From contig OY294069.1 of NCBI GenBank assembly GCA_958510875.1, positions 160,703,111-160,767,110 on the forward strand: a stretch of 64,000 bases of DNA. The letters run 5' to 3'. Of this stretch, positions 61,301 to 64,000 are shown piece after piece. A program made the translations under genes and the position numbers. The DNA is from Endomychus coccineus (taxonomy: Eukaryota; Arthropoda; Insecta; Coleoptera; Endomychidae). The notes beneath the pieces are model-generated. The model saw only the letters and a program-made list of their open reading frames with translations. It did no database searches and was not told the DNA's origin. Every line of letters begins with the position of its first letter. The first letter of the stretch is position 1.

Positions 61301-64000
61301 TCTTTGGAATAAGATAAATCGCCCCTACTTAAATTTAAGACAGTCATTCTGAAATACTTCTTCCTTAGTTCTTATGACACGACTCCTACTATCACGAAAG
61401 CATACTTCAAATCTGGCTTGATCACTCCTAATAATGGAGTTCTATTAAATAGACCATTCAACTTAAGTTGTCTCCATCATGTACCGGGATATCAAAAATT
61501 ATCTTGGTCAAAGGTGGTTGTGGAATCTAAAACGTGTGTCTTACTTTACGTTTGAAATAATTATGTCACTGGCACACTGACTGACATCATCAATAAACTA
61601 CAAATTTCATACCTATTTATTTCAGTTGTAAAACAATAATGAAATAATTATGTGAACTTTGAACATTTTCAGAGGTCGTGATAGCCGCAACCCGGGTCAA
61701 AAACTGTTTTGAAATAGATAATTTTTCGTAAATCGAATGACGTTCACGTGAGAAGCCCGTGGCACGCGAGTTAGACAGGGGACACTGGTTGTACCTAATA
61801 CGACTTTACGACGACTTTTCGCGTGCCGTTTTCGCTCCATGTAGTTAGATTTAGTATCGGACCGTGCCCGACGGCCCTTCTTTTTTCGATAAATGTCCAT
61901 TAAATAGGAAAATTTAATTAAAACAGTTTGAGCTATTCTCAGATCTCAGCTACGCGCGTCTAACGGACGCGACTAAAATATACACGAAGCGGGTAAAAGC
62001 CAAAAACACTTTATTACAACTGGCGCCGGTCGCACGGGGAAAAAAACGGCCTCAATTTAACAAGACCGAGGTAAAATGTATAAACTCTAACTTACGCGCA
62101 GCGAGCTCCTCGAGGCATTTGTCAAAATGATTTCGATAGGCCACGTGTAAATCCCGGAGTCCAAAGCGCTAAAGACTTCTGAGGTTACAATATTCGTATA
62201 AAATTGCGAAATTTCGCACTTTTAGAAGCTTCAAATTAATTATGACATAATTATTTCAAACGTAAAGTAAGACACACGTTTTAGATTCCACAACCACCCT
62301 TGACCAAGATAATTTTTGATATCCCGGTATTTTGCTATATACACAAATCATTTTGCAAAGAAGACAATTTCGAAATAAAACCGCTTTAAAAATAGCCGCG
62401 TCGGTTTTGTTATCTTTCCATAAACATTTAAAGAAATCAAAAATATTATATTTGAAATAAAATTTTAATTTGCGCTCAAATCATGTTTAGGGGCATTGGG
62501 CAAACTTCACTGAGACAGGGCTCGTATTTAACCTGCAGAAGAAACATTTTAAGTGACGTCGATACGACCACAGTCTATTTCATGTGTAATTTATGGTTTA
62601 CTGTGGCAAATTTTGATAATTCATGTGGCGTCAGTAGGTGTCAGTATACAAGGTAATATTATAGTGTGAAAGTCGAAGGTCAAACTGACAGTAGTCATAG
62701 CATAAACAATTTTGATAACTAAATTGAGGGAAGTCGGTTATTGATTGATCACATTTTATAATAGGGAAGTTAGTTAACGCGATGACCTGCGTTTTTGTTC
62801 GTTTGAAAAAGGGCGTAAATTTTCAAATACACTAACCATAGGTTCTAATTAAAAATATATTTGGCATAGAAGCGAAAAAGAAGAGGAAAGCTCTTGAACA
62901 GAATGTAAACACTCCCATCCTTCATATTGAGAAGTTTTCTCCCAAGAGGCATTCTACAGCAATGAAAACGCCAAGAAGCACTAGGAAAAGTCTGCTGCAT
63001 ACAGTTTTATCAAATCAAGCAAGTCGAAGATTGAGTTCACCCGGCCTAACAATGATGAAAATTTCTCAATCTGCCAAAGCATTAGAGGTTTGTTATTCTG
63101 TCGATGAATATTCATCATTTTTGATCTATCAATCTATGTAAATTATTTTTCTTGTTTGCAGTTTGCAACACCTGGAAAGGGTATTTTAAAAACCGACGAA
63201 TCTAAATCTACAGGATTGCATAAATCTGTTTTATTTAAAGACGCACAGGAAGAAGGTGAAGGTGGGAAAGAGAATAAAATTCCGAATTTGACAAGTTCTT
63301 CGCCTGTAGGTGAGTTAAATTGTGTCTAATTTGGTTCAGTTTTTTGAAATTTAATTCATGTCACCTTGTAACCTTCCTCCGCTTGAATGGTTAATTACAA
63401 GTGGGGAGGTTGTCACTTACTGTCCTCTTATGACAGTAACTGACCTGCTCGGGTTTCTTGAGGGTCCAGGTTCCCTTTTTATGTAGGTTTTGAAATTGCT
63501 GTTTCTCTTTTGTGTGGATTGCCAAATAAAACAGATATTTCTTGTTCAACTTATTTTATTAATTATCCCATTTACATTTACACTAGCTATGTACAATCTA
63601 TTTACAAAATGTTGCTCGGAACAGGCCGTTTAATGTGTTCGTTTTCCGTGTATAAAATAACTCGCTAATTAGATGTTTTCCTATCGTCGGGAGTCTCCAC
63701 CATCTGCGTGAGTTTTTGTCCCTAGGTCTAGAAATGAATCGCGACAATCTAAATATTTGGTACACCTTTAACTTCGACGGAGCGTGGATCGTATGTTCGC
63801 GCTGACCTGTATTTCAGACGTAATTTCTTACGGAGCGGGGCCTAACGGACCAGGTTGATTTGTCCGCTATCTTCGGCTATAATTAACTTAATAAATCAAA
63901 TTCGCAGAAGCTGGATCGTATTCGTCCAAGCTATCGGGATTGATTTTTCCAGCGGTTTCGGCTGTGAATTTATTTACAATTGTACAAATCGGTCTTGGGC
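48242..64000 (+). CDS. mars: Mars/HURP (DLGAP5-like) mitotic microtubule-binding protein, 5' part, six exons
   Basis: Exons: 48242-49314, 49395-49609, 57394-57524, 59757-60099, 62870-63087 and 63162-63309. All junctions are in phase, giving about 709 codons with the gene running off the right edge. The start ATG follows an acceptor (TTTTTTTAG|AGTA), so a 5' UTR exon lies upstream. Residues 1-357 are basic and low-complexity, with a coiled-coil-like LMLQKWKEAKKQKKMEEE, as in HURP. The GKAP domain runs from about residue 430 to 570 (SPKAAASYFNRILDNEV, then MAIGQSNLLVTSKFQQF and LHGFWDLVSIQAEDLNKRF). HURP/Mars is known to bind and stabilise kinetochore microtubules near chromosomes in mitosis; this role is inferred by homology. 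The C-terminus is not in the window. Confidence 0.92.
49395..49609 (+). CDS. mars: mars exon B
   Basis: An acidic Ser/Asp-rich part (SSASSDYPMDGTDSDKDD) followed by VYISPFVTISRGKDRARKEY, a stretch conserved in insect Mars proteins as I recall them. Donor G|GTAAGT, phase 1. Confidence 0.88.
49740..50830. repeat. AT-rich degenerate repeats in mars intron 2
   Basis: A segment with 'AACTATTTAAATAATATTAA' and 'TATATTTAGTAAAAAAAATATGAATC' appears three times (about 49.96, 50.21 and 50.64 kb), alternating with 'AGTATTARCAAAATTTGT'. A GTGGATCCAGACTTTCG motif with a G-run at 49.75 kb resembles the end of a hAT-type element, but its partner was not found. Confidence 0.6.
51021..52008. mobile_element. 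Element with about 135-bp terminal inverted repeats, 988 bp
   Basis: 51021-51155 (ACGAAAATCGAACGATATGG onward to TTTTTAACCGA) is mirrored at 51875-52008. The match is close but has indels. The interior has a direct duplication of an 'ACTATACTATAACACA' unit (51.47-51.54 kb) and no transposase. The target duplication is not clear. Confidence 0.72.
52353..55157 (-). CDS. LINE ORF2: endonuclease and reverse transcriptase, 934 aa
   Basis: The apurinic-type endonuclease spans about residues 10-220, with HLNVRSL, ISVSETWLN (Glu42), GDVNIDHF (Asp149) and SDHRLVF (Asp211-His212). The reverse transcriptase spans about 475-720. It has LRPISIIPLCGKVLEKI, SGFRKGHST, LVLLDFSKAFDTLDH (Asp567), GVPQGSVLGPLLFLIY and FADDTQIRS (Asp656-Asp657). 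A C-terminal part follows, without RNase H. All catalytic residues are present and there is no stop, which suggests recent, possibly active, transposition. Start: the ATG overlaps the ORF1 stop. Confidence 0.92.
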   Translation of the reverse strand: MVNAAQLFLSVCHLNVRSLFTGFDSFVNLVASGDFSIISVSETWLNESIPTNVVGIPGYRFFRKDRLGRGGGLGCYVKHGLNASVVFNDFLTTEGVEDLWLKVSVGKLTVLLGVIYKAPKTSTCSFIEHMDSIMSFVSPQFDDIIVTGDVNIDHFLNNPLSQCMVSYGLSQIISEPTRITPTTEKLIDVMYASEKIAITESGTLNADLISDHRLVFLRVRCELPRIKPKVVYYRDFRRFSLSDFLSDLCLADWDAIFYETDIDRKVERFNYNLLTLFDKHAPFKSALITKPHAPWITDTIKQMMKLRDRAQSKYRATKQIKDWIFYKQLRNFTLGAIRREKIAYLNHLDGEKDSKQLWRALGNLKIKYTRTADIPASLSHPEEINNYFCSVFCPPDNCPNMVNSLKGRKYDAQHSFNFVLTTPDEVRSVVQGMGSEVYGSDGINSKMLKLCLPTICLHLTHIINCCLEIGFFPTLWKLSIVKPLPKVTDPESYSDLRPISIIPLCGKVLEKILYRQIHTYITEVGIVSDLQSGFRKGHSTVTVLANIVDDIVRSIDQGHASALVLLDFSKAFDTLDHSLLVAKLRFYGFSDTVCNFFMSYLCERTQVVECRGERSSVRYITSGVPQGSVLGPLLFLIYTTDMFESIRQSKMQMFADDTQIRSVFLPGDVIQAAAALNRDLASISDYARENNLKLNLKKCMYMVFCPRNRRTHILQNFKLMIDGELIKYVETGRNLGVIFDTNLRFREHVSYVVKKAYLALKLMYSNYHIINFKMRKKLCECLVIPLLHYCNVVYFPCLDKLCKYRLQKIVNSCARFVFGFAKFDHISHKIKELRWLRVDQLYSYHFSMFVCKLLSTSSPLYLRQKLTFRQDVHDLHLRHVNTLSLPRFRSSMFRRSFSYNAPVIFNKYCLQQENLSVKSFRFRLRLRDRIFSEG
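55150..56559 (-). CDS. LINE ORF1: PHD-like and CCHC zinc-finger protein, 469 aa
   Basis: The N-terminus has a PHD-like finger (about residues 11-63, TCGKCERKV to WLCDRC) and a second Cys-rich PHD-like finger (about 88-140, CTFCCDLV to WLCKQC). A short coiled-coil-like stretch follows. The C-terminus has zinc knuckles CYKCSMYGHTQSNC (389-402) and CPVCAGDHHRKDC (408-420), then a third CxxC group. ORF1 proteins of this kind bind element RNA; the PHD pair could contact chromatin, which is inference. The ORF1 stop TAA lies within ATGGTTAA, shared with the ORF2 start. Confidence 0.9.
   Translation of the reverse strand: MMPNKARGLTCGKCERKVDRYDDTISCVTCQNSFHLDCVKIPVSVYHQMTSDYEISSWLCDRCSPVDSVSISQTENCEDSLNKSGTEAVKCTFCCDLVIPGDCVECCNNTCSAVLHNNCYDKISTIVMLNKHNWLCKQCIPNDIPDISVELRLVRKENECLKREMFLLNSLYEEVKYSSDLQREKIHHMEISFSKSYKMPVDNESPPVAPTYSQVTKSMFAANKDRSVLLVKSVNSSVSNDQVERQVKSNVSSSRDVKVVGTRRIKDGILVNCDGDASLQKLKDVLLQNDGLRGCTFSVPKKLSPRLILYEVETEVADGEQILSDIIERNDLNCGVDDLRVVSKLRARSGVNVILETSPQIFNMIKSRGFLYVGCGRCVAKVHLSVVRCYKCSMYGHTQSNCRGNIVCPVCAGDHHRKDCNSQAKCCINCKSHNEKFRTDIPTDHTVFDSACRCYCLAIERLKERTNYG
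56601..57393. other. mars intron 2, right end
   Basis: Between the LINE and exon C. No ORF or repeat recognised. Confidence 0.45.
57394..57524 (+). CDS. mars: mars exon C (start of GKAP domain)
   Basis: Acceptor TTTCCTTTCAG. Encodes QDILSSKDLEMCSPKAAA, ASYFNRILDNEVKRII and ALCNEWTTYK, matching the beginning of the GKAP domain. Ends AAG|GTTGGA in phase 0. Confidence 0.92.
57977..59609 (+). mobile_element. Mariner element, 5' truncated, with nested insertion
   Basis: The transposase begins within the linker (VNAECSGSPIEVATPEIVDK). It includes the second helix-turn-helix (EIAEAMGISTKRIRNILH), RWVPHLL-equivalent sequence, FEIVDETWIHH (first catalytic Asp) and stops. After the nested insertion come [16 protein letters not shown] and a decayed C-terminus (KLEKRWTKCIEL). 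The right end GGAACTTTTCACCTTGCCTT matches the left end of the mariner at 36.2 kb, so they are one family. Dead. Confidence 0.85.
58504..59211. mobile_element. GC-rich 708-bp insertion nested in the mariner
   Basis: It splits the transposase at codons LLDRF. The target sequence TTGGATAGRTTC is duplicated (58492-58503 and 59212-59223, one mismatch), a 12-bp duplication typical of retroelement insertion. The insert is clearly richer in G+C than its surroundings, has no long ORF and no poly(A). It could be a truncated LINE 5' region or a SINE-like element; the family is not recognised. Confidence 0.75.
59757..60099 (+). CDS. mars: mars exon D (main GKAP domain)
   Basis: Acceptor CTAATTTCAG. Encodes EAGDMIDMAIGQSNLLVTSK, FQQFRGLIEQ, CEELHGFWDLVSIQAEDLNK and a Lys-rich tail (EKKKKLKRPTKKSK) that could act as a nuclear localisation or microtubule-contact patch. 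Donor G|GTTTGT, phase 1. Confidence 0.94.
60351..60525 (-). repeat. tRNA-related SINE-like repeat, copy 2
   Basis: On the minus strand, TAGCTGTTGGTAAGACGC (A-box-like) precedes GCGCAAGTTCGAAACTT (B-box-like) by about 55 bases, and the ends of the TGGTAGC segment pair with GGCTACCA. The tail (60351-60406) matches 40.37-40.43 kb. It is not a functional tRNA: the acceptor stem and spacing are irregular. Confidence 0.5.
60530..61481. other. mars intron 4, left part
   Basis: No gene or repeat boundary recognised. Confidence 0.4.
61484..62327. mobile_element. CCGGGATATC-ended MITE, copy 2, 844 bp
   Basis: Same termini as the element at 16.02 kb, with TA on both sides (61482-61483 and 62328-62329). 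The core matches with small deletions. It sits in a mars intron. Confidence 0.88.
62870..63087 (+). CDS. mars: mars exon E
   Basis: Acceptor TTTGGCATAG, which is unusually poor in pyrimidines, but phase and coding content fit. Encodes KKKRKALEQNVNTPILHIEK, KTPRSTRKSLL and ASRRLSSPGLTMMKISQSAK: basic, with SP/TP sites. Ends GAG|GTTTGT, phase 0. Confidence 0.82.
63162..63309 (+). CDS. mars: mars exon F
   Basis: Acceptor TTGTTTGCAG. Encodes FATPGKGILKTDES, with a PGKGILK phrase known from Mars and related chromatin-targeted proteins, then KSVLFKDAQEEGEGGKENK, a possible KEN-type degradation motif (GGKENK) recognised by the anaphase-promoting complex. Donor G|GTGAGT in phase 1; the next exon is outside the window. 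Confidence 0.85.
63310..64000. other. mars intron continuing past the window; LTR-like sequence
   Basis: A TGTCACTTACTGTCC start and a later AATAAA within 130 bases recall an LTR, and two related segments near 63.87 and 63.94 kb ('TTGATTTNTCCNGC', 'TTTCGGCT') suggest repeats. No protein-coding part or primer-binding site is visible in the window. Confidence 0.25.

Overview
This window is AT-rich nuclear DNA from an insect. The evidence is spliced genes with GT-AG introns, two genes whose closest known relatives are animal proteins (an FGGY-type carbohydrate kinase and the spindle protein Mars/HURP), and a dense load of eukaryotic transposable elements (mariner, hAT, Penelope-like, LINE, SINE-like pieces, MITEs). 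The order cannot be fixed from sequence alone. There is no bacterial operon structure, CRISPR array or rRNA gene, and no intact tRNA gene was seen.

Layout. 1-8.2 kb: a broken hAT transposase, a LINE remnant with an RNase H domain, and a small internally deleted mariner-like element. 8.27-29.71 kb, minus strand: a two-exon gene, inferred here, for a small single-pass membrane protein with three PPxY motifs. Its first exon (signal peptide) lies 20.8 kb from its second exon, and the intron holds tandem repeats, LINE and Penelope remnants, a transposon with a DUF7869-like ORF, two copies of a CCGGGATATC-ended element and a 929-bp fold-back. 30.4-30.85 kb: another Penelope remnant. 32.88-45.08 kb, plus strand: a complete eight-exon FGGY kinase gene (546 codons before the stop), whose large introns are filled with Penelope, mariner, LINE and hAT-type MITE insertions. 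48.24 kb to beyond the right edge, plus strand: the 5' part (six coding exons, about 709 codons) of the Mars/HURP (DLGAP5-like) gene. It contains the GKAP domain. Its second coding intron carries an apparently intact antisense LINE (ORF1 with PHD-like and CCHC fingers, ORF2 with endonuclease and reverse transcriptase). The next introns carry a mariner with a nested GC-rich insertion, a tRNA-related repeat and a second CCGGGATATC element.

How it fits together. The three host genes are unrelated: sugar-metabolite phosphorylation, a membrane adaptor-like protein that could recruit WW-domain (for example Nedd4-type) partners, and mitotic microtubule binding. Most of the DNA between and within them is mobile-element material. 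The items most worth a second look are the DUF7869-like transposon with a 4-bp target duplication and repeated terminal motifs, hammerhead-like motifs 3' of Penelope ORFs, the long fold-back that could make hairpin RNA, a short core shared by two otherwise unlike tandem arrays, and the two-exon PPxY gene. All translations and splice sites were read by eye; no database search was run.
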